Assembly: GCA_937975655.1 (NCBI GenBank)
Contig: CALJTZ010000520.1
Location: 1 to 7,244, forward strand
DNA length: 7,244 nucleotides
Source of the DNA: an uncultured Synechococcus sp.
GTDB taxonomy: Bacteria > Cyanobacteriota > Cyanobacteriia > PCC-6307 > Cyanobiaceae
Direction: 5' to 3'
The notes below the pieces were generated by a model. The model made no database searches. It was not told where the DNA came from and saw only the letters and a list, made by a program, of their open reading frames with translations. Of this stretch, positions 1 to 6,318 are shown one piece after another; the stretch's first letter is position 1; every line of letters starts with the position of its first letter. Made by a program: the position numbers and the translations under genes.

Positions 1-1
1 C

Positions 2-1594
2 ATGAAGGCCCGCCCCTTTCTGGCGGCATTACTGGCGGCGGCCCTGGCGTTGCTGACTCTGGGTGGCGTCGCCTGGTGGCTTCTGCTCCAGCGCAGTCCC
101 CTGAGCCTGCAGCAGCAGCGGCTTGTCTTGCCTGTGGCCGCACGCTTCGTGCCCCGCACGGCTCCCCTGAGCCTCCACTGGTTGGTGGGGCCGGACCAGC
201 CCGCCGCCTATGCCAGGGCTGTGGCCCCGCCGCGGCAACGCCGTCAGGCCGCCGCCGCGGCCGATCGCCTGCGGGATGGGGCCTTTGCTGCCGCTGGTCT
301 GGATTACGCCACCGAATTGGCGCCCTGGCTGGGGGGGCAGAGCAGCCTGGCCCTGCTCACGCCCCCGGGCGAGGAGGGCGAGCCAGGTTGGGTGCTCGCC
401 CTGCGCAGTCGCGATAACGAGGGGGCACGCCGGTTCCTGCAGCGCTTCTGGCAAACCCGCAGCCTCGCCGGCACCGATCTCCAGATCAGCAGCTATCGCG
501 GCATGGGCCTGATCAGCGGCCGTGGCGCGCTGATCGGCCAGGACCCCAGACCTCTGGCCACGGCGCTGATCAACGATGACCTGGTGCTGATTGCCTCGGG
601 TCGTGGCGCCCTGGAGCAGGCCCTGGACGTATCCCAGATCGATGAGCTCAACCAGGCGGCCAGCCCCCAGCTCCAACATGCCATCGCCCAGCTGGGCCAG
701 GGCATCGCGCTGCTCACGGCCCGGCCCCAGGCCATGGAGCAGTGGCTTGGCCTGCCGGCAGGGACCGCCGCTGCCGATTCCCCCCTCACGGAGCTGGTGG
801 CGTCGCTGGTGCCTTCCGGCCGAGGGCTGATGCTCGATGCCGTGCTCCAGCTCAACGCCCCCGTGGCCCAGAACGTCCTCAGCGGCGGTGATGGGCTGCT
901 GCGTCAGCTGCACACTCCGGCCACCAGCCTTGCCCTGATCCAGAACCCCGCCCAGCTGTTGGCGCCTTCTGGGGACCCCTGGCAGGCCATCGCCGGCCCG
1001 CTGCTGGCCCAGGCCCTGGGCCGGGAGCAGGGACCCTTGCCCACTCTGGTGGCCGCCGCCGATCCGGGGCCGCTCCTCTGGGCTCAGCAGCGGGAGGGCT
1101 GGTTGCTCGGAACCCGCGCCAACACGCCCGATCCGCTCGAGCTCCAGAGCGCGCTGGAGTCTCAGGGGTTCTCAACCTCCCCGCTGCAGAGCAAGGGCCG
1201 CACCCTGCTCGCCTGGACCCAGTTGCAGTCCAAGCCGGTGAAGGGCAACCCCGATCAGCTGCAGGCCCGCCTTGCGGGTGCCCGGGCAGCTGATGCTGGC
1301 CTGGCCTGGTGGGGTCAGGGCCTGGCTGTGCTCGACCAACAACAGGAGGGGCGCCAGGGGCCCCAGGCCCGTCAGCGGCAGCTGGAGCAGCTGGACACGC
1401 CGCAGGCCCCCGTTCAGTGGGCCATGGATGCCGCCACAGCCCGCGGGCTGCTGGAGCAGTGGCAGCCCTGGCGCCTGCTCACCACCCTTTCCAGCTCACC
1501 GCTCAGCGCCACGGTGGAGGGAGCGGCCCTGAGCCTGCAGGGCGAGGCTGAGGCCAACGCCCTGCGCCTGCGCGGCCAGCTGGACTTGAGCTGA
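2..1594 (+). CDS. DUF3352-family membrane-anchored protein
   Basis: The 530-residue product begins with a basic MKAR followed by a hydrophobic stretch (about residues 5-29, containing GGVAWWLLL). This reads as an uncleaved signal anchor, which would place the rest in the periplasm or thylakoid lumen. After a linker rich in Gln, Ala and Arg come blocks I associate with the cyanobacterial DUF3352 family: ELAPWLGGQSSLALL (105-119), WVLALRSRDNEGARRFL (130-146) and a SSYRGMGLISG segment (163-173). The remainder is Leu/Gln/Ala-rich with no catalytic motif I can see. The length of about 530 residues fits what I recall for the family. The function is not known to me. The ATG is the second base of the window. 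It sits just before the basic/hydrophobic signal, so it is likely the true start, but the ribosome site lies outside and a start further upstream cannot be excluded. The stop overlaps the sixA start by one base, suggesting coupled translation. The family assignment is from memory of motifs, not from a search. Confidence 0.78.
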   Translation: MKARPFLAALLAAALALLTLGGVAWWLLLQRSPLSLQQQRLVLPVAARFVPRTAPLSLHWLVGPDQPAAYARAVAPPRQRRQAAAAADRLRDGAFAAAGLDYATELAPWLGGQSSLALLTPPGEEGEPGWVLALRSRDNEGARRFLQRFWQTRSLAGTDLQISSYRGMGLISGRGALIGQDPRPLATALINDDLVLIASGRGALEQALDVSQIDELNQAASPQLQHAIAQLGQGIALLTARPQAMEQWLGLPAGTAAADSPLTELVASLVPSGRGLMLDAVLQLNAPVAQNVLSGGDGLLRQLHTPATSLALIQNPAQLLAPSGDPWQAIAGPLLAQALGREQGPLPTLVAAADPGPLLWAQQREGWLLGTRANTPDPLELQSALESQGFSTSPLQSKGRTLLAWTQLQSKPVKGNPDQLQARLAGARAADAGLAWWGQGLAVLDQQQEGRQGPQARQRQLEQLDTPQAPVQWAMDAATARGLLEQWQPWRLLTTLSSSPLSATVEGAALSLQGEAEANALRLRGQLDLS

Positions 1595-2130
1595 TGGCAG
1601 GTCGGAAGCGGGAGGTGTTGCTGCTGCGCCACGGCATTGCCGAGGAGCGCGGTGAGGGGCTGGACGATGCCCAGCGGGCTCTGACGCCCCAGGGGCGTGA
1701 GCGCGCCGCCCTGGTGATCCAACGCCTGGTGGAGTGCGATCTCCTCTGTGATGTGGTGCTGAGCAGCCCCCTGGTGCGGGCGAGGCAGACGGCGGAGCTG
1801 GTGCGTGAGTTCGGCCTGGCCCCAGATCTCGAGCTGGCCTCAGCGCTGGCCCCCCTGGCCGACCCCCTACCCCTGTTGGAGCGCTGGCTTGGGCCTGTGT
1901 CGCCCCGTCCCGATTGGCAGCGCCTGGCGCTGGTGGGCCATGAGCCCGACCTGAGCACTTTGGCGGCCCTGCTGATCGGCATTCCCATGGCGGCAGCGCC
2001 CCATGCCCTGCGCCTCAAGAAGGCCGGCGCGGCCCTGTTGCAGTGGCCGGCCAAGCCCGAGGGCTCGCTGCTCGGCACGGCGCGCCTGAGCCTGCTGCTC
2101 ACCCCCAAGAGCCTGCTGGCGGGCCCCTAG
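1594..2130 (+). CDS. sixA: Phosphohistidine phosphatase SixA (histidine phosphatase superfamily)
   Basis: The 178-residue product has the hallmarks of the small SixA branch of the histidine phosphatase (phosphoglycerate-mutase-like) superfamily. The RHG motif is at residues 12-14, with His13 as the expected phosphate acceptor. SSPLVRARQTAEL follows at 57-69, with Arg62 and Arg64 in the phosphate pocket. The second catalytic His is in LVGHEPDLS (His116). The C-terminal LLLTPKSLL is typical of the cyanobacterial members. There is no signal peptide, so the enzyme should be cytoplasmic. In E. coli, SixA removes phosphate from histidine on phosphotransfer proteins. The natural substrate in cyanobacteria is not evident, and general phosphatase activity is possible. 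The ATG shares one base with the stop of the upstream DUF3352 gene (TGATG). No clear Shine-Dalgarno is visible, so translation probably depends on the upstream gene. The family call is firm; the precise substrate is inference. Confidence 0.9.
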   Translation: MAGRKREVLLLRHGIAEERGEGLDDAQRALTPQGRERAALVIQRLVECDLLCDVVLSSPLVRARQTAELVREFGLAPDLELASALAPLADPLPLLERWLGPVSPRPDWQRLALVGHEPDLSTLAALLIGIPMAAAPHALRLKKAGAALLQWPAKPEGSLLGTARLSLLLTPKSLLAGP

Positions 2131-2214
2131 CGCCGCCACGCCCCTCTGCTGCGAGCGCTACGGAGTTGCAGCCGCGAGGGCCTTAGGTTTCGGGGAGCAG
2201 TTGTTGGGCGGGAG

Positions 2215-3384
2215 ATGGTGCTCGAGGCGGGACAGGCAACGGCCCCATTGGCCGCACCGGCGTTTCGCCCGGGCCTCGAGGGTGTGCCTGCCACCCAGTC
2301 GGCGGTGTGCGATATCGATGGCCAGAACGGCCTGCTCACCTACCGCGGCTATCGGGTGGATGAGCTGGCCGCCCAGAGCACCTTCCTGGAAACGGCGTAC
2401 CTGCTGATCTGGGGCGAGTTGCCCACCGCGGATCAGCTGCAGGAGTTTGAGCACGAGGTGCAGATGCACCGGCGGGTGAGCTTCCGCATCCGCGACATGA
2501 TGAAGAGCTTCCCCTCCGGGGGACACCCGATGGATGCGCTGCAGGCCAGTGCGGCCTCCCTCGGGCTCTTCTATTCCAGGCGCGCCCTCGACAATCCGGA
2601 ATACATCTATTCCGCCGTGGTGCGGCTGATCGCCAAGATCCCCACCATGGTGGCGGCCTTCCAGTTGATCCGCAAAGGCCAGGATCCGATCCAGCCCCGC
2701 GACGATCTGGCCTATGCGGCCAATTTTCTCTACATGCTCACCGAGCGGGAGCCCGACCCGCTGGCGGCGCGCATCTTTGATGCCTGTCTGATCCTCCACG
2801 CCGAGCACAGCCTCAACGCCAGCACCTTCAGTGCCCGCGTGACCGCCAGCACCCTCACCGATCCCTATGCGGTGGTGGCTTCGGCGGTGGGCACCCTGGC
2901 GGGCCCCCTGCATGGCGGCGCCAACGAAGACGTGCTGGCCATGCTCGAGACCATCGGCACGGCGGATCAGGTGGAGCCCTGGCTCGACCGGGCGATTGCC
3001 GAGAAGCAGAAGATCATGGGCTTCGGCCACCGGGAATACAAGGTGAAGGACCCCCGGGCGGTGATCCTGCAGAAGCTGGCCGAAGAACTGTTTGATCAGT
3101 TCGGCCACGATCCCCTCTACGACCTGGCCCGCAAGCTCGAAGAGGCGGCCGCCGAGCGCCTTGGCCCCAAGGGCATCTACCCCAACGTGGATTTCTATTC
3201 CGGCCTGGTGTACCGCAAGCTGGGCATCCCGGAAGACCTGTTCACGCCGATCTTCGCCATTGCCCGTACCACGGGCTGGCTCGCCCACTGGAAAGAGCAG
3301 CTCGGGGCAAACCGCATCTACCGCCCCACGCAGATCTACACCGGCAGTACGGGGCGCCAGTGGCAGCCCCTCGAGGCCCGCTGA
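2215..3384 (+). CDS. gltA: Citrate synthase (EC 2.3.3.16)
   Basis: The 389-residue protein condenses oxaloacetate and acetyl-CoA to citrate in the cytoplasm, the entry step of the oxidative TCA branch. The N-terminal KPGLEGVPATxS-like block (here FRPGLEGVPATQSAVCDIDG, residues 17-36) and LTYRGYRVDEL (41-51) are typical of bacterial short-form citrate synthases. Active-site elements are all present: LHAEHSLNAST (His195, His198), GPLHGGANE (His233), GFGHREYK (His272), NVDFYSG (Asp326) and ARTTGW (Arg351). His233, His272 and Asp326 correspond to the classic catalytic triad His264/His305/Asp362 of E. coli. There is no truncation, and I see no N-terminal extension like that of the hexameric, NADH-inhibited Gram-negative type. 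The ATG is followed directly by a GTG, so either could start. GGGAG abuts the ATG with almost no spacer, which is a poor ribosome site. The gene lies 84 bases after sixA and 62 before ndhA. Confidence 0.97.
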   Translation: MVLEAGQATAPLAAPAFRPGLEGVPATQSAVCDIDGQNGLLTYRGYRVDELAAQSTFLETAYLLIWGELPTADQLQEFEHEVQMHRRVSFRIRDMMKSFPSGGHPMDALQASAASLGLFYSRRALDNPEYIYSAVVRLIAKIPTMVAAFQLIRKGQDPIQPRDDLAYAANFLYMLTEREPDPLAARIFDACLILHAEHSLNASTFSARVTASTLTDPYAVVASAVGTLAGPLHGGANEDVLAMLETIGTADQVEPWLDRAIAEKQKIMGFGHREYKVKDPRAVILQKLAEELFDQFGHDPLYDLARKLEEAAAERLGPKGIYPNVDFYSGLVYRKLGIPEDLFTPIFAIARTTGWLAHWKEQLGANRIYRPTQIYTGSTGRQWQPLEAR

Positions 3385-3446
3385 ACCACCTCCGCAACCC
3401 GACTCTGGCTGCGGCCGCCTAAGTTGCCCCCATCAAGCCCTGAAGC

Positions 3447-4637
3447 ATGGTGACCGTCACCGCCGGACTCCAAGCCAGCCTTCTGGCCACCACAACGGCC
3501 GCCACCACGGCGGGTGTTGTGGCCCCGGGCCTCGACCTCGAGGCCAGCTTCACCGATCTGCTCCAGGGTCTGGGGCTCAGCCCCGGGGCTGCCCATCTGC
3601 TGTGGCTGCCCCTGCCCATGCTCCTGGTGCTGGTGGCGGCCGTGGTGGGCGTGCTGGTGAACGTGTGGCTGGAGCGCAAGATCTCCGCCGCCGTGCAGCA
3701 GCGCATCGGCCCCGAATACGCCGGAGCCCTGGGCATCCTTCAGCCCATGGCCGATGGCCTCAAGCTGCTGTTCAAGGAAGACATCATTCCCGCCCGGGCC
3801 GATGGCCTGCTGTTCACCCTCGGCCCCGTGCTGGTGCTGGTGCCGGTGATCCTGAGCTGGCTGGTGGTGCCCTTCGGCCAGCACCTGCTGATCAGCAACG
3901 TGGGTGTGGGGATCTTCCTGTGGATTTCCCTCAGCAGCATCCAGCCGATTGGCCTGCTGATGGCGGGCTATGCCTCCAATAACAAGTACTCGCTGCTGGG
4001 TGGTCTGCGGGCGGCGGCCCAGTCGATCAGCTACGAGATCCCCCTGGCCCTGGCGGTGCTGGCCGTGGTGATGATGAGCAACTCGCTCAGCACCGTTGAC
4101 ATCGTCAACCAGCAGACGGGGGCGGGGATCCTGAGCTGGAACATCTGGCGCCAGCCGGTGGGCTTCGTGATCTTCTGGATCTGCGCCCTGGCCGAATGCG
4201 AGCGCCTCCCCTTCGACCTACCCGAGGCCGAAGAGGAACTGGTGGCCGGCTACCAGACCGAGTACTCGGGCATGAAGTTCGCGCTCTTCTACCTGGGCAG
4301 CTACATCAACCTGGTGCTCTCCGCCCTGCTGGTGGCGGTGCTCTATCTCGGCGGCTGGGGCTTCCCTCTGCCGGTGGAATGGATCGTGGGCCTCACCGGC
4401 CAGCCGATTGATGCTCCGCTGGTGCAGGTGATCACCGCCACCACCGGCATCGTGATGACGGTGCTCAAGGCCTACCTGCTGGTGTTCTTCGCGATCCTGC
4501 TGCGCTGGACCGTGCCTCGGGTGCGGATTGACCAGCTGCTCGATCTGGGCTGGAAGTTCCTGCTGCCCATCGCCTTGGTGAACCTGCTGGTCACTGCAGG
4601 TCTCAAGCTCGCCTTCCCCGCCTTCTTCGGCGGCTGA
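3447..4637 (+). CDS. ndhA: NAD(P)H-quinone oxidoreductase subunit 1 (NdhA)
   Basis: NdhA is the ND1/NuoH homologue, the membrane subunit of NDH-1 that contributes to the quinone-binding cavity where the peripheral and membrane arms meet. Two family signatures are visible: GILQPMADGLKLL (96-108), after ERKISAAVQQRIGPEYAG (76-93), and PFDLPEAEEELVAG (255-268). About eight hydrophobic segments are apparent, for example near 51-72, 121-142, 151-173, 197-213, 236-250, 278-302, 330-352 and 370-390. As called the protein has 396 residues. I recall cyanobacterial NdhA as about 372, and an in-frame GTG at 3519 (codon 25) would give exactly 372. The first 24 residues are Ala/Thr-rich and look unlike the conserved LDLEASFTDLL that follows. 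No good Shine-Dalgarno precedes either start. The gene leads the ndhA-I-G-E cluster. Identity is certain; the start is not. Confidence 0.97.
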   Translation: MVTVTAGLQASLLATTTAATTAGVVAPGLDLEASFTDLLQGLGLSPGAAHLLWLPLPMLLVLVAAVVGVLVNVWLERKISAAVQQRIGPEYAGALGILQPMADGLKLLFKEDIIPARADGLLFTLGPVLVLVPVILSWLVVPFGQHLLISNVGVGIFLWISLSSIQPIGLLMAGYASNNKYSLLGGLRAAAQSISYEIPLALAVLAVVMMSNSLSTVDIVNQQTGAGILSWNIWRQPVGFVIFWICALAECERLPFDLPEAEEELVAGYQTEYSGMKFALFYLGSYINLVLSALLVAVLYLGGWGFPLPVEWIVGLTGQPIDAPLVQVITATTGIVMTVLKAYLLVFFAILLRWTVPRVRIDQLLDLGWKFLLPIALVNLLVTAGLKLAFPAFFGG

Positions 4638-4700
4638 TTCCTCAACTTCAAAGTCGTCGGGCCATCATGGTGCCGGCGATCCAGCCCCTCGCTCCCCTCC

Positions 4701-5354
4701 ATGTTCGGGTTCCTCAAAAAAGTCGGTGACTACACCCGCGATGCGGTGGGTGCGGCCAACTACCTGACCCAGGGCCTGTCAGTGACGTTCGATCACCTGC
4801 GCCGCAGGCCGATCACCGTTCAGTACCCCTACGAGAAGCTGATTCCCTCCGAGCGCTATCGGGGGCGGATCCACTACGAATTCGATAAGTGCATCGCCTG
4901 TGAGGTGTGTGTGCGCGTCTGCCCGATCAACCTGCCGGTGGTGGATTGGGTGATGAACAAGGCCACCAAGAAGAAGGAGCTGCGCAACTACTCGATTGAT
5001 TTCGGGGTGTGCATCTTCTGTGGCAACTGCGTGGAGTACTGCCCCACCAACTGCCTCTCCATGACCGAGGAATATGAGCTGGCGGCCTTTGATCGCCACA
5101 GCCTGAACTACGACAACATCGCCCTCGGTCGCCTGCCCACCAGTGTCACCACGGATCCAGCCGTGGTGGCCCTCAAGGAGCTGGCCTATCTGCCCAAGGG
5201 CGTGATGGATCCCCATGGGGTGGATCCCAGTCGCCCCCGGGCAGGCAAGCTGCCCGAGCAGGTGCTGGAAAGCCTGCACAAGGATGCCCCTGCGGCCGCG
5301 CCAGCCGCCGCTGCTGCTACAACCGCCCCTGCCGCTGAGGAGACCAACGGATGA
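4701..5354 (+). CDS. ndhI: NDH-1 iron-sulfur subunit NdhI (2x[4Fe-4S])
   Basis: NdhI is the NuoI/TYKY homologue and sits at the membrane-facing end of the peripheral arm. There it relays electrons from the ferredoxin-docking region towards the plastoquinone site. Two canonical CxxCxxCxxxCP clusters are present: CIACEVCVRVCP (Cys64, 67, 70, 74) and CIFCGNCVEYCP (Cys104, 107, 110, 114). As in other eight-iron ferredoxin-like subunits, the fourth Cys of each motif probably ligates the other cluster. The N-terminus (MFGFLKKVGDYTRDAV) and the HLRRRPITVQYPYEKLIPSERYRG block (residues 32-55) match cyanobacterial NdhI as I know it. The last 24 residues are a low-complexity Ala/Pro/Thr tail ending in EETNG, probably disordered. 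Total length is 217. The ATG has only a pyrimidine-rich leader (CTCCCCTCC) and no Shine-Dalgarno. The stop overlaps the ndhG start as ATGA. Confidence 0.98.
   Translation: MFGFLKKVGDYTRDAVGAANYLTQGLSVTFDHLRRRPITVQYPYEKLIPSERYRGRIHYEFDKCIACEVCVRVCPINLPVVDWVMNKATKKKELRNYSIDFGVCIFCGNCVEYCPTNCLSMTEEYELAAFDRHSLNYDNIALGRLPTSVTTDPAVVALKELAYLPKGVMDPHGVDPSRPRAGKLPEQVLESLHKDAPAAAPAAAAATTAPAAEETNG
5337..5342 (+). promoter_or_regulatory. Shine-Dalgarno site for ndhG
   Basis: GAGGAG lies inside the last codons of ndhI, with 8 bases between it and the ndhG ATG at 5351. It is the clearest ribosome site in the window and supports the ATGA-overlapping start of ndhG. It also implies that ndhG can recruit ribosomes itself as well as through coupling with ndhI. 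Confidence 0.65.
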
Positions 5355-5995
5355 CGATCGCCTCCTCCACCCAGTTCATCTGCTTCATCGCCCTGTCCGC
5401 GGCTGTGGCCATCGGCGCTTTGGGCGTGGTGCTGCTCCCGAACATCGTGTATTCCGCCTTCCTGTTGGGCGGTGTGTTCCTTTCGGTGGCCGGTCTCTAC
5501 CTGCTGCTGAACGCCAGTTTCGTGGCCGCCGCCCAGGTACTCGTGTACGTGGGTGCGGTGAACGTGCTGATCCTGTTCGCGATCATGCTCGTGAACAAGA
5601 AGGAGAACCTGGCGGCGATTCCAGGGCTGGCCCTGCGCCGGGTGCTGTCTGGCGCGGTCTGTGCCGGCCTGTTTGCCCTGTTGCTGCGGGTGGCCTTCAC
5701 CACCCCCTGGGCCACCCCAGGCCCCGAGCCCCTGGGTGATGAGGCCACCATCCGCATCGGTGAGCACCTGTTCAGCGACTACCTCCTGCCCTTTGAGCTG
5801 GCCTCGGTGTTGCTGCTGATGGCCATGATCGGCGCCATCGTGCTGGCCCGCCGCGATGTGTTCACCACCGACATCGCCACCGGTGAGCCTGCCGATCAGG
5901 GCTTGATCGAAAAGAGCCGAACTCCTTTGTTGCTTGATCAAACCGGCCCGGCCAATGCCGGCCTTCAGGCGCCCCTGCTGGAAACAAACCCATGA
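5351..5995 (+). CDS. ndhG: NAD(P)H-quinone oxidoreductase subunit 6 (NdhG)
   Basis: NdhG is the ND6/NuoJ homologue, a small core subunit of the NDH-1 membrane arm that helps link quinone chemistry to proton translocation. Five hydrophobic segments are visible (about 8-30, 32-54, 58-81, 96-116 and 146-167). The third carries the strongly conserved AAQVLVYVGAVNVLILFAIM (60-79), the family's hallmark helix with its Gly/Val-rich turn. The last is LLPFELASVLLLMAMIGAIV (145-164), followed by LARRD. A hydrophilic tail of about 45 residues follows the last helix and ends in LLETNP; such tails vary between cyanobacteria. The length is 214 residues. The start overlaps the ndhI stop by four bases and is preceded by a good GAGGAG. 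The stop overlaps the ndhE start in the same way, so the three genes are almost certainly co-translated from one mRNA. Confidence 0.96.
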   Translation: MTIASSTQFICFIALSAAVAIGALGVVLLPNIVYSAFLLGGVFLSVAGLYLLLNASFVAAAQVLVYVGAVNVLILFAIMLVNKKENLAAIPGLALRRVLSGAVCAGLFALLLRVAFTTPWATPGPEPLGDEATIRIGEHLFSDYLLPFELASVLLLMAMIGAIVLARRDVFTTDIATGEPADQGLIEKSRTPLLLDQTGPANAGLQAPLLETNP

Positions 5996-6318
5996 CTCTC
6001 GACCTCACCACCGTTCCGCTGCAGGGCTACCTGGCCCTGGCCGCCATCCTGTTCTGCACAGGAGTGTGGGGCCTGATCAACAGCCGCAACGCCGTGCGGG
6101 TGCTGATGAGCATCGAGCTGATGCTCAATGCCGTGAACATCAACCTGATGGCTTTCTCCAGCTACCTGGATGGCCAGTTGATCCGCGGCCAGGTGTTCGC
6201 CATTTTCGTGATCACCGTGGCCGCCGCCGAGGCCGCCGTGGGCCTGGCGATCCTGCTTTCCCTGTATCGGAACCGTGAAACGGTCGACATGGAGCGTTTC
6301 AACCTGCTGCGTTGGTAG
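5992..6318 (+). CDS. ndhE: NAD(P)H-quinone oxidoreductase subunit 4L (NdhE)
   Basis: NdhE is the ND4L/NuoK homologue, a three-helix membrane subunit forming part of the proton path next to NdhG. Helices lie at about 10-29, 35-56 and 68-92. The two membrane-embedded glutamates needed for proton transfer in NuoK are present: Glu42 in MSIELMLNAVNINLM and Glu80 in TVAAAEAAVGLAI. The protein is 108 residues against the usual 100-110 or so, and ends in ERFNLLRW. The ATG overlaps the ndhG stop (ATGA). Only a weak purine stretch (GGAAA) lies upstream, so coupling to ndhG is likely. It is the last gene of the cluster, and its final 20 bases are also covered by the end of the convergent minus-strand gene. 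Confidence 0.97.
   Translation: MTLDLTTVPLQGYLALAAILFCTGVWGLINSRNAVRVLMSIELMLNAVNINLMAFSSYLDGQLIRGQVFAIFVITVAAAEAAVGLAILLSLYRNRETVDMERFNLLRW

Noticed and set aside
2166..2190. A possible promoter before gltA: TTGCAG at 2166 and TAGGTT at 2184.
   Set aside because: The spacer is only 12 bases against the usual 16-18, and the -10-like hexamer is weak. TAAGTT at 3420, before ndhA, is equally unsupported and has no -35 partner.
2158..3288. A 376-codon open frame antisense to citrate synthase, and a similar 294-codon frame antisense to the DUF3352 gene at 29-913.
   Set aside because: Long antisense frames are expected in GC-rich genes. Both products are His/Gly/Gln/Arg-rich without recognisable motifs, and the plus-strand genes have clear family signatures.
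4667..4729. A 20-codon open frame starting at the ATG in the ndhA-ndhI gap and overlapping the ndhI start.
   Set aside because: It has no ribosome site or recognisable peptide features, and a frame this short is expected by chance.
6272..6284. A perfect 5-bp stem with a 3-base loop (ACCGT GAA ACGGT) near the end of ndhE, considered as a terminator for the minus-strand gene.
   Set aside because: The stem is short, lies inside conserved coding sequence, and has no T-tract on either strand.
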